From RHKX01 sp963820055 (lineage in GTDB: Bacteria > Actinomycetota > Thermoleophilia > Solirubrobacterales > 70-9), in contig CAWFYJ010000004.1 in NCBI GenBank assembly GCA_963820055.1, positions 620,001 through 684,000 of the forward strand: a stretch of 64,000 nt of DNA, read 5' to 3'. Made by a program: the position numbers and the translations under genes. Shown one piece after another: positions 16,735 through 26,819 of this stretch; the first letter of the stretch is position 1, and each line of letters opens with the position of its first letter. The notes beneath the pieces are model-generated. The model saw only the letters and a list, made by a program, of their open reading frames with translations. It was not told the origin of the DNA and ran no database searches.

Positions 16735-17553
16735 ATGCGGATCCGCCTCGCCCTCGCCCTCTCCCTGTTCGCCGCGCTTTCGGCCGTCGGCATCGCGAAC
16801 GCTGCCGGCACCGACACCCAGCGTGGAGTCGGGTTCGAGCTGAAGAGCACGTCGATCTCACCGAAGCACCCGACCTTCGACGCTAAGCGGAAGATCCGGC
16901 TCCATTACGGCTTCGCGGCGACCCGGCCGGTGACCCTGCGGATCGAGGTCCGGCGGGCGAGGAGCGGCAAGGTCGTCCGCGTCTACCGCGAGCGCGACGC
17001 CCGCCCCGGCCGCCGCCTGACCCGCGTCTGGAACGGGCTGAACCGCGGCGGACGGGTCGCCGACGACGGGCGCTACGAGTTCCGCGTCGGCCCCGTCGGC
17101 GGCGCGATGAAGTACGCCGGCCGACTCCGCCTGCGCACTCACGTGTTCCCGGTCGACGGCCCGCACGGAACGCGCGGCCCGATCGGCGAGTTCCACGCAC
17201 CCCGCAGCGGCGGCCGCATCCACGAGGGCTTCGACATCACCGGCGACTGCGGAACCCCGCTCGTCGCCGCCCGCGGCGGCGAGGTCAAGAAGGTCGGCTA
17301 CGACCCGGTCCTCTACGGCAACTACGTCCTGATCGACGGCCTGAAGACCAGCCAGGACTACTTCTACGCGCACCTGATCGCCAAGCCGGCCGTCGGCGGG
17401 CGGGACCGGGTGAGGACCGGCCAGTTCCTCGGCCGGATCGGCCAGACCGGCAACGCCGCCGGCACTCCCTGCCACCTCCACTTCGAGGTCCGGATCCACG
17501 GCGACCCGGTCGATCCCGAGCCCTACCTCAACTCCTGGGACAAGCACAGCTGA
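16735..17553 (+). CDS. Secreted M23-family metallopeptidase
   Basis: 272 residues. Signal peptide (RIRLALALSLFAALSAVGIANA), a beta-rich domain (about 35-140, FlgD-Ig-like, with LTRVWNGLNRGGRVADDGRYEF), then a LytM/M23 domain with HEGFDITGDCGTPLVAARGG and HLHFEVRIHG. The metal ligands HxxxD and HLH are present, so it probably cuts peptidoglycan cross-bridges outside the membrane. Start ATG 16735 from a leaderless promoter. Confidence 0.9.
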   Translation: MRIRLALALSLFAALSAVGIANAAGTDTQRGVGFELKSTSISPKHPTFDAKRKIRLHYGFAATRPVTLRIEVRRARSGKVVRVYRERDARPGRRLTRVWNGLNRGGRVADDGRYEFRVGPVGGAMKYAGRLRLRTHVFPVDGPHGTRGPIGEFHAPRSGGRIHEGFDITGDCGTPLVAARGGEVKKVGYDPVLYGNYVLIDGLKTSQDYFYAHLIAKPAVGGRDRVRTGQFLGRIGQTGNAAGTPCHLHFEVRIHGDPVDPEPYLNSWDKHS

Positions 17554-17622
17554 CTTTCGCGCGCCCCGTGTGACGCTGCCGTCACGACTGCCCCGCGGAA
17601 CATCGACGCGAAGTTCCGGTGT

Positions 17623-17844
17623 TCAGGCTGAGGCGGGCGGTGCGCCGCCGGAGTCGAGCCTGTCGAGGACGGCCAGCAGCGCCGAACGCTGCGCGCGCGA
17701 CTCGGCGACCAGATCCTCGAGCGTCGCGATCTGCACGGTCGTTCGCTCCTCGACCCTCTGCAACCACCGCTCGACGCGACGGTTGGCCTGCTCGTGCCGC
17801 AGGCGCTCCTCCCGGATGAATTCCCTGAAATCGGATTCGTCCAC
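17623..17844 (-). CDS. Small coiled-coil protein of unknown function
   Basis: 73 residues, start GTG 17844, almost entirely charged and helical (FREFIREERLRHEQANRRV, then a heptad-like stretch to LAVLDRL) with no signal peptide. It fills the gap between the M23 gene and the Lhr locus and has the codon composition of a real gene. No family recognised. It could dimerise through the coiled coil. Confidence 0.5.
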   Translation of the reverse strand: MDESDFREFIREERLRHEQANRRVERWLQRVEERTTVQIATLEDLVAESRAQRSALLAVLDRLDSGGAPPASA

Positions 17845-17923
17845 GCGGTAATCGTGGCACCGGGCGTGTCACGAATCAACCCCGCGGCGAGGACCGATCG
17901 GTACGAATCGGTGCTGCGACGGG

Positions 17924-20900
17924 CTACGGCGACGCCACGAGGCGCCTGGGCTGGCGCTCGAAGCCCGCGTCGGCCATCGCCTGCTCGGACTCGTGGCCCA
18001 TCGCCGGCTCGCCGTCGATGCGCTCGATCCCGAGCCGCGGCAGCTGCCGCGCCTTGACCGCCTCGACGATCGCGGTCAGCGCGCCCGCAAAGTCGCCGTC
18101 CTCGAAGCGGGAGAGCCGAAGCAGGCCCTTGCCGCCGCGCTCGACGTAGAGGACCGGCTCGCCGTTGCGAAGGACGACGTAGGCGCCGGCGACGCGACTG
18201 GCGCGCCGCCCCCCGCGCCCGTCGCCCTCGGTGTCGGCGTCCTCGTGCGCGGGCGGCCGGGGCCAGGCGAGGCTGGCGCCGTAGGGCTGGGCCGGGTCGG
18301 TGGCGGCGAGGACGAGGTAGTCGTCGTCGACCCGCGGCAGCGAGCGAAGTCGCTCGACCGCGCCGGCGAGCGCGAACTGGGCGCCGCCGAGGCCCTCGAC
18401 GAAGTAGCCGCGGCGGGCGGTGCCGAGCATCTCGAGGTTCGAGAGTTCGCCATAGAGCGCCGAGAAACCGCCGGGAACGCCCTCGGCGAGGACGGTCTCG
18501 CGGGTCACGATCCCGTAGCGCTCGAGCATCAGCTCCGCCTGGGCGCGCAGGCGCGGGCCGGACGCCGGTGCTCCGCGGAACAGCGCCTCGGTGAGCGACC
18601 AGCGGCCGGCGACCGCTTGGCCGGTCGCGTTGCGTCGGGCGCTGAAACGGCGGCCGCGCCGGGCGGCGGCGGTCTCCGAGGCCTTCAGCCGGGGGGCACG
18701 GAGTGGGGCGACGGCGTCGTTGGTCACCTCGCCCGCCCAGGCGAGGTCCCAGAGTGCCGAGTGGAGCTCCTCGCGCTCCCAGCCCCCCTCGGCGAGGTCG
18801 ACGACGAGGTCGAGCCAGAAGCACGGTCGCTGGGCGAGAAGTTCGCGGATCGCATCGTGGATCTCGCCCTCGGGCCGCTCGAGCTTGGCGTTGGCGGGAG
18901 GCGGCCCGGCGATCCGGACGTCCTCGCGGAAATAGAAGGCGACGCGCCCGGTCCGCCCGACCGGGCCGGCGCCGATCCAAACGATCTCGCCGCCGGTCGA
19001 GAGCTGGTCGAGCCAGGTCTGCGAGTAGGCGCCGAGCCGGCGCGGCAGCACGTCGCGCTCCCAGACCTCGGGCGTCAGCGCGACGCCCTGGAGCGGCACG
19101 AGGATCTCGCGGAGACGATCGGGGCCGGCACCGGCGGAGCGGTAGGCGTCGACGTTCTGCCAGGAGGCGAGGAAGCGGGCGAGCTCGGCGGTGTCGGCGG
19201 CCTCGACCTCCTTGCGGAGCACGGCGAGGCTTGCGCGGCGGAGGCGGCGGAGCACGTCGGGGTCGCACCATTCGCGCTCGCTGCCACCCGGCAGCAGCTC
19301 GCCGCGGACCAGCTCGCCGGCGGTCTCAAGCCGCTTCAGGGCCGGCGTCGGATCGACACCGAAGCGCTGTTTGGCCTGCGCCGTCGGGAACGGGACGTGG
19401 GTGCGCGCGTAGCGGCGCAGCAGCGTCTCCATCGGCTCTTCGATCTCCTCGAGGAACGCGTCGGGAAGCCCCGAGGGGACCGGGACGCCGAGCGCGTCGC
19501 GGTAGAGGCCCCCATCCTCGGCGGCGATCCAGCGCTCCTCGCCCGCGATCCGGACCTTGACGGCGCGGCGCTCGGATTCGAGCTTGCCGATCATCGACTT
19601 CGCCGAGTAGCCCTCGGCGGTCCGCTCCTCCAGCTCGGCGTCGGTGAGGTCGCCGAGGCGGCGGAGGATCACCTGGAGCTGGTCGCGGTCCACCGCCTTC
19701 GCCTGCTCGACGCAGTGCTGGAGGGAGTCCTCGACGTCGACGAGGGCCAGCGGGTCGATCAGCTCGCGGAGCTCCTCCTGGCCGAGCAGCTCGCGGAGCA
19801 GGTCGCGGTCGAGGGCGAGCGCGGCGGCGCGGCGCTCCGCGTTCGGCGTGTCGCCCTCGTACATGTAGGTGGCGACGTAGTCGAAGAGGAGCGAGGAGGC
19901 GAACGGCGAGGCGCTCTTCGTCTCGACCTCGACGAGCGAGAGCCGGCGCGACTTCAGGTCGCGGAGGATCTCGCCGAGCGCCGGCAGGTCGAGGACGTCG
20001 CGAAGCACCTCGCGGTAGGTCTCGAGTGTCACCGGGAAGCGCGGGAAGTCCTTGGCGACCTCGAGCAGCGACTGCGACTTGAGGCGCTGCTGCCAGAGCG
20101 GCGTGCGCTTCCCCGGGTAGGCGCGCGGGATCAAGAGCGATCGCCCTGCCGCCTCGCGGAAGCGGGCACCGAAGAGCGCCGAGCCCGAGAGCTCGCCGAC
20201 GATCAGGTCCTCCACCTCGTCGGCCTCGAGCAGGACGAGGTCGGACGCAGGCGCCTCGTCGGAGTCGGGGAGGTGGATGACGATGCCGTCGTCGGACCAG
20301 ATCGCGTCGGCCTCGAGCTCGAGCTCGCTGCGGATCTTCGCCGCGAGCGCGAGGCCCCAGGCGGCGTGGACGCGCCCACCGAACGGCGACAGGACGCAGA
20401 GCCGCCAGTCGCCGATCTCGTCGCGGAAGCGCTCGATGACGATCGTCTGGTCGGAGGGGACGACACGGGTCGCGGCCTGCTGCTCGCGCAGATAGGCGAC
20501 GAGGTTCTCGGCGGCGAGCGCGTCGAGGTCGTAGTTCCTGGCGAGATCCTCGGGCTCGGCGGCGACCGCCTCGCGCGAGAACTCGCCGATCGCCCGGCCG
20601 AGCTCGACCGGCCGGCCGATGCCCTCGCCCCGCCAGAACGGGATCGCGCCGGGGACGCCGGGCGCCGGGGTGACGATGACCCGGTCGCGGGTGATCTCCT
20701 CGATCCGCCACGAGGACGCGCCGAGCAGGAAGACCTGGCCGGCCCGCGCCTCGTAGACCATCTCCTCGTCGAGCTCGCCGACGCGGCGGCCGTCGGGGAG
20801 GTGGACGCCGAAGAGCCCCCGGTCGGGGATCGTGCCGGCGTTGGTGACGGCGAGCTGGCGGGCGCCCTTGCGGCCGCGGACCGTCCCCGCGGTCCGGTCC

Positions 20901-22520
20901 CAGACGATCCGCGGGCGGAGCTCGGCGAAGCGCTCCGACGGATAGCGGCCATCGAGCATGTCGAGGACGTTCTCGAGCTGCTCGCGCGAGAGCTCGCCGT
21001 ACGGCTCGGCGGACTTGACGACGCTCTCGATCTCATCGACGTCCCATTCCTCGTCGGCGACCATCGCGACGATCTGCTGGGCGAGCACGTCGAGCGGGTT
21101 GCGGGGGATGACCGTCTCCTCGATCTGACCGCTCCGCATCCGCTTCGCGACGACCGCGCACTCGAGCAGGTCGGAGCGGAACTTCGGGAAGATCCGGCCC
21201 TTCGAGACCGCCCCGAGCTCGTGGCCGGCGCGGCCGACCCGCTGCATGCCGCGGGCCACCGACTTCGGCGACTCGACCTGGATGACGAGGTCGACCGCCC
21301 CCATGTCGATGCCGAGCTCGAGTGAGGACGTCGCGACGATGCAGGGGATCTGCCCCGACTTGAGCAGCTCCTCGACCTTGAGACGCTCCTCGCGGGCGAG
21401 CGAGCCGTGGTGGGCGCGGGCGATCTCCGACACCTCCGGCGAAATGCTCCGCTCCGCGTCCGCTTCCGCCGGGTTTTCGAGCCTCCTCGGCGTTCATCTC
21501 GTTGAGACGCTTCGCGAGGCGCTCGGCACCGCGCCGGTTGTTGACGAAGATGATCGTCGACGTGTGCTCGCGGACGAGCTTCAGGAGCTCGGGGTAGATC
21601 GCCGGCCAGATCCCCCGGGAGGGCGAGTCGCCGGGCACCGCACCGGGCGCCGACGGGTCCGGGCCGGGCAGCTCGACCCCGTCGCCGCTCGGGGCGCCGG
21701 GGGCGGCGCCGTTCGGAGTGGGCGCGGTCGATCCGGGATCGGCCATGTCGGCGACCGGCACGACGATCTCGAGATCCATCTCCTTGCTGATCCCGGCATC
21801 GACGATCTCGCACTCGCGGCGCGGGCCGACCAGGAACTGGGCGATCCGCTCGAGCGGGCGCTGGGTCGCCGAAAGGCCGATCCGCTGGACCGGCTGATCG
21901 CGACCGGCGCCATCGTTGGCGTTGACGGCGACGTGACGCTCGAGCCGTTCGAGCGTCAGCGCCATGTGGGCGCCGCGCTTGGTCGGGGCGACGGCGTGGA
22001 TCTCGTCGACGATCAGCGCCTCGACGTCGGTGAGGATGTCCCGCGCCTGCGAGGTCAGCATCAGGTAGAGCGACTCGGGCGTGGTGATGAGGATGTCGGG
22101 CGGCTTGCGCAGCATCGCCTGGCGTTCGCGCTGCGGCGTGTCGCCGGTCCGCAGGGCGACCTTGACGTCCGCCCCGATCCCGGCGAGCGGCGCCCGGAGG
22201 TTGCGCTCGACGTCGTAGGAGAGGGCCTTGAGCGGCGACACGTAGACCAATGACACGCCCGCCGGAGCCTCCTCGGCCCGCTCGAGCCGCTCGGCCTTCT
22301 CGCGGGCGAGGCTGTCGATGCCCCAGAGGAAGGCGGTCAGCGTCTTGCCGGAGCCCGTCGGCGCGCAGATCAGCGTGTTCGCGCCGGTAGCGATCGCCGG
22401 CCAGCCCAGTTGCTGAGCCGGAGTCGGGGCCGCAAAAGATCGCTGAAACCACGAGCGCGTGCGCTCGCTGAACCCCGCCAGTGGGTCGGTCCCGTCAATC
22501 GTCTTCGTCGCCGTGGCCAA
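17924..22520 (-). pseudogene. lhr: Lhr-type superfamily 2 DNA helicase, one-base frameshift
   Basis: Large helicase-related protein of about 1530 codons, the normal length of Lhr, an ATP-dependent helicase in DNA repair. The N-terminal part has CAPTGSGKT and LIVDEIHAVAP; the C-terminal part has the second RecA domain (ARAHHGSLAREERL, GMQRVGRAGHELG) and the long Lhr C-terminal region. The two parts are in different frames. They join if one A is dropped from the AAAA at 21474-21477 (TTTT on the plus strand), giving EARNPAEADAERSISPEVSEIARAHHGS-type continuity; the total length is 3n+1, as one extra base predicts. Start chosen at TTG 22520, 7 nt after TAGAGT. Either a sequence error or a recent mutation. 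Confidence 0.85.
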
Positions 22521-22527
22521 ACAATCG

Positions 22528-22533
22528 ACTCTA
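22528..22533 (-). promoter_or_regulatory. -10 box of a leaderless promoter (lhr)
   Basis: TAGAGT on the minus strand is 7 nt before the TTG start at 22520. Confidence 0.4.
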
Positions 22534-22636
22534 CCGACCGCGTCCACCCGGCCCGACCGCATCAGGATGGCCGCTACTTGTGCCGTGCGGTCGTGTTCGG
22601 TGGGGCAGACCCGACGATCTCTGGGAGGCTTCGACG

Positions 22637-24412
22637 ATGAGGGCAGCGATGGCAGTGGTTGCGTTCGCCGCGACGGCGGCGGTCCTCGGCCTGTCCGCGA
22701 GCGGCGGCGAGCCCGGCTCTGCGACGGCGGCGACGCAGGACCGCCCCAACGTCGTCGTGATCATGAGCGACGACCAGACGCTCGACGAGATGCGGTTCAT
22801 GCCCAGGACCGAGCGCCTGATCGGCGCCGCCGGTGCGACCTTCCCCGACAGCACGGTCAACTGGCCGCTCTGCTGTCCGTCCCGCGCCACCTACCTGACC
22901 GGCCAGTACGCGCACAACCACGGCGTCCTCGGCAACGCGCCCCCGCAGGGCGGATTCGCGCAGCTCGACACCGCCCACACGCTGCCCGTCTGGCTGCAGC
23001 GCTCGGGCTACTGGACGACCCACATCGGCAAGTTCCTGAACGGGTACGAGACGAGCGACGTCGGCGTGCCGCCGGGGTGGTCGGACTGGCACGGCACGAA
23101 GCTGACCTACATGTACTACGGCTTCAAGCTCTACGAGGCCGGCCAGATCGTCACCTACGGTTCGGCGGGCGAGGACCCGGACGCTCCCGCCCAGCCGGAG
23201 ACCTACTCGACCGACGTCTTCACCGACAAGGCCGTCCAGTCGATCGCCGAGCGCGCGCCGTCCGACCAGCCGTTCTTCCTCAACGTCGCCTACCTCGCAC
23301 CTCACGAGGGCGGCCCCGAGGGCGGCCGCTGTGGAGGCGCCGCGAAGCCGGCGGCCCGCGACGCCGGCGTCCTCGACGACGAGCCGCTGCCGCTACCGCC
23401 CAACTTCAACGAGGCCGACGTCTCCGACAAGCCTCGCGACACCGCCCGGCTGCCGCTGCTGACGCCGGAGCAGATCGACCGGGCGACGACCGTCTACCGC
23501 TGCCGGGCCGAATCGCTGCTGGCAATCGACGACGGCGTCGGGCGGATCGTCGACGAGCTGCGTGCGACGGGCGAACTGGACAACACGCTCGTCATCTACA
23601 CCTCCGACAACGGCTTCTTCCACGGCGAGCACCGGCTGTCGGGAGGCAAGAATCAGGTCTACGAGGAGGCGGTCCGCGTCCCGCTGATGATGCGCGGGCC
23701 CGGCATCCCCCGGGGGGTCGAGGCGGGCGACATTACGACGAACGCCGACCTCGCGCCGACGATCCTCGACGCCGCCGGCGCTCGCGCCGACATCCCCGTC
23801 GACGGGCGGTCGCTGCTGCCGTTCACGACCGATCCCGGCCGCATGCACGGCCGCGAGCTCCTGATCGAGCAGGACACGCCGCAGAAGCCGAACGGCAACC
23901 CTCGCGGGACCGAGTACCAGGCGATCAGGACCGCCCGCTACAAGTTCGTCCGCTACTGGGACGACCAGCTCGAGCTCTACGACCTGCGGCGCGACCCCTA
24001 CGAGCTCGAGAACCTGAAGGGAGACCCCGCCTACGGCAAGGTCAAGCACGCCCTCTCGAAGCGGCTCGAGAAGCTCGGCGAATGCTCGGGGGGCTCCTGC
24101 CGTGAGAAGCCCGCGATGAAGCTCCGCCTGCCGAAGGCCGAGAAGCCGAAGGACGGGCCGAAGTGCGTCCGCGCCGGAGACTTCACGGCGAAGGTGACGC
24201 GACCGGGCGAGGGAGCGTCCTCGGAATCGCTCGTCCGCGTCTCGTTCACGGTCGCCGGCGAACCCGGCGGCACCGTCCGTCAATCGCCCTTCAAGCGCAA
24301 GCTCGACTCGCGGCTACTCCGCGCCGAGCGCAAGCCGCAGATCCGCGCCGAGGCCGAGCTGATCGACGGCCGGATCCTCACCCTCACCGACCGGGTGCGC
24401 ATCTGCCGCTGA
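22637..24412 (+). CDS. Secreted sulfatase
   Basis: 591 residues, alkaline-phosphatase-fold arylsulfatase family that hydrolyses sulfate esters. Signal peptide at residues 1-32. NVVVIMSDDQ supplies the metal aspartates, and C79 of CCPSRATYLTG is the cysteine converted to formylglycine (C-x-P-S-R). YTSDNGFFHGEH is another active-site block. Closest in feel to bacterial N-acetylglucosamine-6-sulfatase-like enzymes. A C-terminal extension of about 100 residues follows the catalytic fold. ATG 22637 has GGGAGG 8 nt upstream. No formylglycine-generating enzyme is visible in the window. Confidence 0.93.
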   Translation: MRAAMAVVAFAATAAVLGLSASGGEPGSATAATQDRPNVVVIMSDDQTLDEMRFMPRTERLIGAAGATFPDSTVNWPLCCPSRATYLTGQYAHNHGVLGNAPPQGGFAQLDTAHTLPVWLQRSGYWTTHIGKFLNGYETSDVGVPPGWSDWHGTKLTYMYYGFKLYEAGQIVTYGSAGEDPDAPAQPETYSTDVFTDKAVQSIAERAPSDQPFFLNVAYLAPHEGGPEGGRCGGAAKPAARDAGVLDDEPLPLPPNFNEADVSDKPRDTARLPLLTPEQIDRATTVYRCRAESLLAIDDGVGRIVDELRATGELDNTLVIYTSDNGFFHGEHRLSGGKNQVYEEAVRVPLMMRGPGIPRGVEAGDITTNADLAPTILDAAGARADIPVDGRSLLPFTTDPGRMHGRELLIEQDTPQKPNGNPRGTEYQAIRTARYKFVRYWDDQLELYDLRRDPYELENLKGDPAYGKVKHALSKRLEKLGECSGGSCREKPAMKLRLPKAEKPKDGPKCVRAGDFTAKVTRPGEGASSESLVRVSFTVAGEPGGTVRQSPFKRKLDSRLLRAERKPQIRAEAELIDGRILTLTDRVRICR

Positions 24413-24421
24413 GGTCGACGG

Positions 24422-24979
24422 TCAGTAGGCGAACGGGAGGTCGTCGGCGACCTCGGCGAGGCGCGGCGCCGCCTTGTCGCGGTCGGAGAGGAGCGGATCC
24501 TCGACCGGCCACTCGACGCCGACGTCGGGATCGTTCCAGGCGATCTCCGACTCGGTCGCCGGGTCGTAGAGCGACGTCAGCTTGTAGGCGACGTCGGCGA
24601 TCTCGCTGAGCACCTGGAAGCCGTGCGCGAAGCCGACCGGGACCCAGAGCTGGCGGTGGGTGTCGTCGTCGAGGACGTGTCCCTCCCATTCGCCGTAGGT
24701 GGGCGACCCGCGCCGGAGGTCGACGGCGACGTCGAAGATCGCGCCGCGCGGGCAGCGGACGAGCTTGCCCTGCCCGGGGACGGTCTGGAAGTGCATGCCG
24801 CGGAGGGTGCCGCGCTGGGTGGAGCGCGAGTGGTTCTCCTGGACGAAGGCCTCGTCGACGCCGAGCTCGCGCCAGCGCTCGGCCTGGAAGCTCTCGATCA
24901 GGAAGCCGCGCTCGTCGCCGTGGACGGTCGGCTCGATCGCAACGAGCCCGTCGATCCTCGTCTCGACCGGATTGCTCAC
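24422..24979 (-). CDS. rmlC: dTDP-4-dehydrorhamnose 3,5-epimerase
   Basis: 185 residues from GTG 24979, overlapping the rmlB stop by 4 bp. Epimerises C3 and C5 of dTDP-4-keto-6-deoxyglucose. Recognised by RGTLRGMHFQ (catalytic His) and the double-stranded beta-helix with FAHGFQVLSE. Last gene of rmlADBC, which together make dTDP-L-rhamnose for cell-surface polysaccharide. Convergent with the sulfatase. Confidence 0.95.
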   Translation of the reverse strand: MSNPVETRIDGLVAIEPTVHGDERGFLIESFQAERWRELGVDEAFVQENHSRSTQRGTLRGMHFQTVPGQGKLVRCPRGAIFDVAVDLRRGSPTYGEWEGHVLDDDTHRQLWVPVGFAHGFQVLSEIADVAYKLTSLYDPATESEIAWNDPDVGVEWPVEDPLLSDRDKAAPRLAEVADDLPFAY

Positions 24980-25977
24980 GAGCCCAGCTTCGTGCCGTAT
25001 TGGCGCTCGTAGTACTCGCGGTACTCGCCGGAGCGGATCGGTTCCCACCACTCCGGGTTGTCGCGGTACCAGGCGACCGTGCGCTCGATTCCCTCGTCGA
25101 AGTGGACCGCCGCCTTCCAGCCGAGCCCCTCGGTGCGGTCGGAGGAGAGCGAATAGCGGCGGTCGTGGCCGAGCCGGTCGGCGACGTGGTCGATCAGCGA
25201 CTCGTCGTTACCGGTCAGTTCGAGGATCCGGGTGACGACCTCGATGTTCGGAAGCTCCTCCGGACCGCCGACGTTGTAGACCTGTCCGGCCTCCCCGCGG
25301 TCGAGGACGACGTCGATCGCGCTCGCGAAGTCCTCGGTGAACAGCCAGTTGCGGACCTGCATCCCGTCGCCGTAGACGGGCAGCCGGTCGCCGGCCATCG
25401 CGTTGAGGATCATCAGCGGGATCAGCTTCTCGGGGTGCTGGAAGGGTCCGTAGTTGTTGGAGGCGCGGACGATCAGCGTGTCGGCGCCGTAGGTCCGCTG
25501 GAAGGCACCGACGATCAGGTCGCCGCCGGCCTTCGACGCGGAATACGGCGAGGATGGCTCGATCGGCGACGTCTCGGTGAACGAGCCCTCGTCGATCGAC
25601 CCGTAGACCTCGTCGGTGGAGATCTGCAGGTGCCGGATACCGGCGTCGCGAGCGGCTTCGAGGAGGACGAACGTGCCGAAGACGTCGGTCTGAATGAAGG
25701 CGTCGGGGTCGCTGATCGAGCGGTCGACGTGAGACTCGGCGGCGAAGTTGACGACGGCGTCGCAGCCGTCGACCGCGCGGGCGACGATCTCACGGTCGGC
25801 GATGTCCCCCTCGACGAACTCGATCCGCGAGCCCGGCGCCTCGGCGAGGTTCTCGCGCCGACCCGCGTAGGTGAGCTTGTCGAGGACGACGATCGTGTCG
25901 TCCGGGCGCTCGGCCAGATGGCGGCGCACGTATGTGGAGCCGATGAACCCGGCCCCACCGGTAACGAGAAGTTTCAC
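24976..25977 (-). CDS. rmlB: dTDP-glucose 4,6-dehydratase
   Basis: 333 residues from GTG 25977. NAD-dependent extended SDR: KLLVTGGAGFIGS at the N-terminus, STDEVYGS (the T-D-E catalytic triple), and YSASK as the YxxxK pair. Second enzyme of dTDP-rhamnose synthesis. Starts and stops overlap rmlD and rmlC by 4 bp each. Confidence 0.97.
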   Translation of the reverse strand: MKLLVTGGAGFIGSTYVRRHLAERPDDTIVVLDKLTYAGRRENLAEAPGSRIEFVEGDIADREIVARAVDGCDAVVNFAAESHVDRSISDPDAFIQTDVFGTFVLLEAARDAGIRHLQISTDEVYGSIDEGSFTETSPIEPSSPYSASKAGGDLIVGAFQRTYGADTLIVRASNNYGPFQHPEKLIPLMILNAMAGDRLPVYGDGMQVRNWLFTEDFASAIDVVLDRGEAGQVYNVGGPEELPNIEVVTRILELTGNDESLIDHVADRLGHDRRYSLSSDRTEGLGWKAAVHFDEGIERTVAWYRDNPEWWEPIRSGEYREYYERQYGTKLGS

Positions 25978-26819
25978 CGAGCGTTCAGCTCCCTGTCGTC
26001 GAGGTAACGGCGCAGCGCATGCTGCCACGGCTGCAGCAGGATCGCATCGTCGCGGGAATGGCCGAGGACGGAATTGGCCGGTCGCTTGGCGGGCCGGGTC
26101 ATCATGTCCGACGTCGCCGACATCACGCGCGTGTCCATGTGCGCCTGGTCGAAGATCTCGGTGGCGAAGTCGAACCAGCTGCAGGCGCCGCCGCCGACCA
26201 TGTGGTGGATCCCGTAGTTGTCGGTCCCGATCAGCTTGACCATCCCCTCGGCGAGATCGGCGCAACTCGTCGGACACCCGTGCTGATCGCTGACGACGAG
26301 GACCTCCGGCTGCGCGGCGCCGATCCGGAGCATCGTCTCGACGAAGTTGCCGCCCCCGAGCCCGAACAGCCAGGAAGTTCGGACGATGAAGTGGTTCGGA
26401 TTGGCGGCCGCGACCGAGACTTCGCCGCCGAGCTTCGAGCGGCCGTAGGCGTTGATCGGCGCGGGCATGTCCTCCTCGAGGTAGGCGGACGTCTTCGTCC
26501 CGTCGAAGACGTAGTCGCTGGAGGGGTAGAGGACGCTGGCGCCGACGCGCGCGGCCCCGGCGGCGAGGAGCGCGGCCCCGGTGTCGTTGATCGCCATCGC
26601 GCCGCGCTCGTTCTCCTCGGCGCCGTCGACGTCGGACCACGCCGCGCAGTCGATCACCGCCTCGGGCCGGATCTCGGCGATCGCGCGATCGATCGACGCG
26701 GGATCGGTGACGTCGAGCTCCTTGCGGCCGAGCGGAGAGACGTCGTGGCCGCGCCGCCGCGCCGCGCCGACCACGTCCTGGCCGAGCATGCCGGCGGCGC
26801 CGGCGACGATGACCCTCAT
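25974..26819 (-). CDS. rmlD: dTDP-4-dehydrorhamnose reductase
   Basis: 281 residues. VAGAAGMLGQDV is the nucleotide-binding loop and YGRSK the catalytic YxxxK; SSDYVFDGTK is characteristic of RmlD. NADPH-dependent last step giving dTDP-L-rhamnose. ATG overlaps the rmlA stop by 4 bp (ATGA). Confidence 0.96.
   Translation of the reverse strand: MRVIVAGAAGMLGQDVVGAARRRGHDVSPLGRKELDVTDPASIDRAIAEIRPEAVIDCAAWSDVDGAEENERGAMAINDTGAALLAAGAARVGASVLYPSSDYVFDGTKTSAYLEEDMPAPINAYGRSKLGGEVSVAAANPNHFIVRTSWLFGLGGGNFVETMLRIGAAQPEVLVVSDQHGCPTSCADLAEGMVKLIGTDNYGIHHMVGGGACSWFDFATEIFDQAHMDTRVMSATSDMMTRPAKRPANSVLGHSRDDAILLQPWQHALRRYLDDRELNAR

Noticed and set aside
17993..21325. Very long open frame antisense to lhr
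   Set aside because: High-GC shadow: composition is low-complexity (repetitive R/A/G/D/E), no motifs, and it mirrors the real lhr coding frame.
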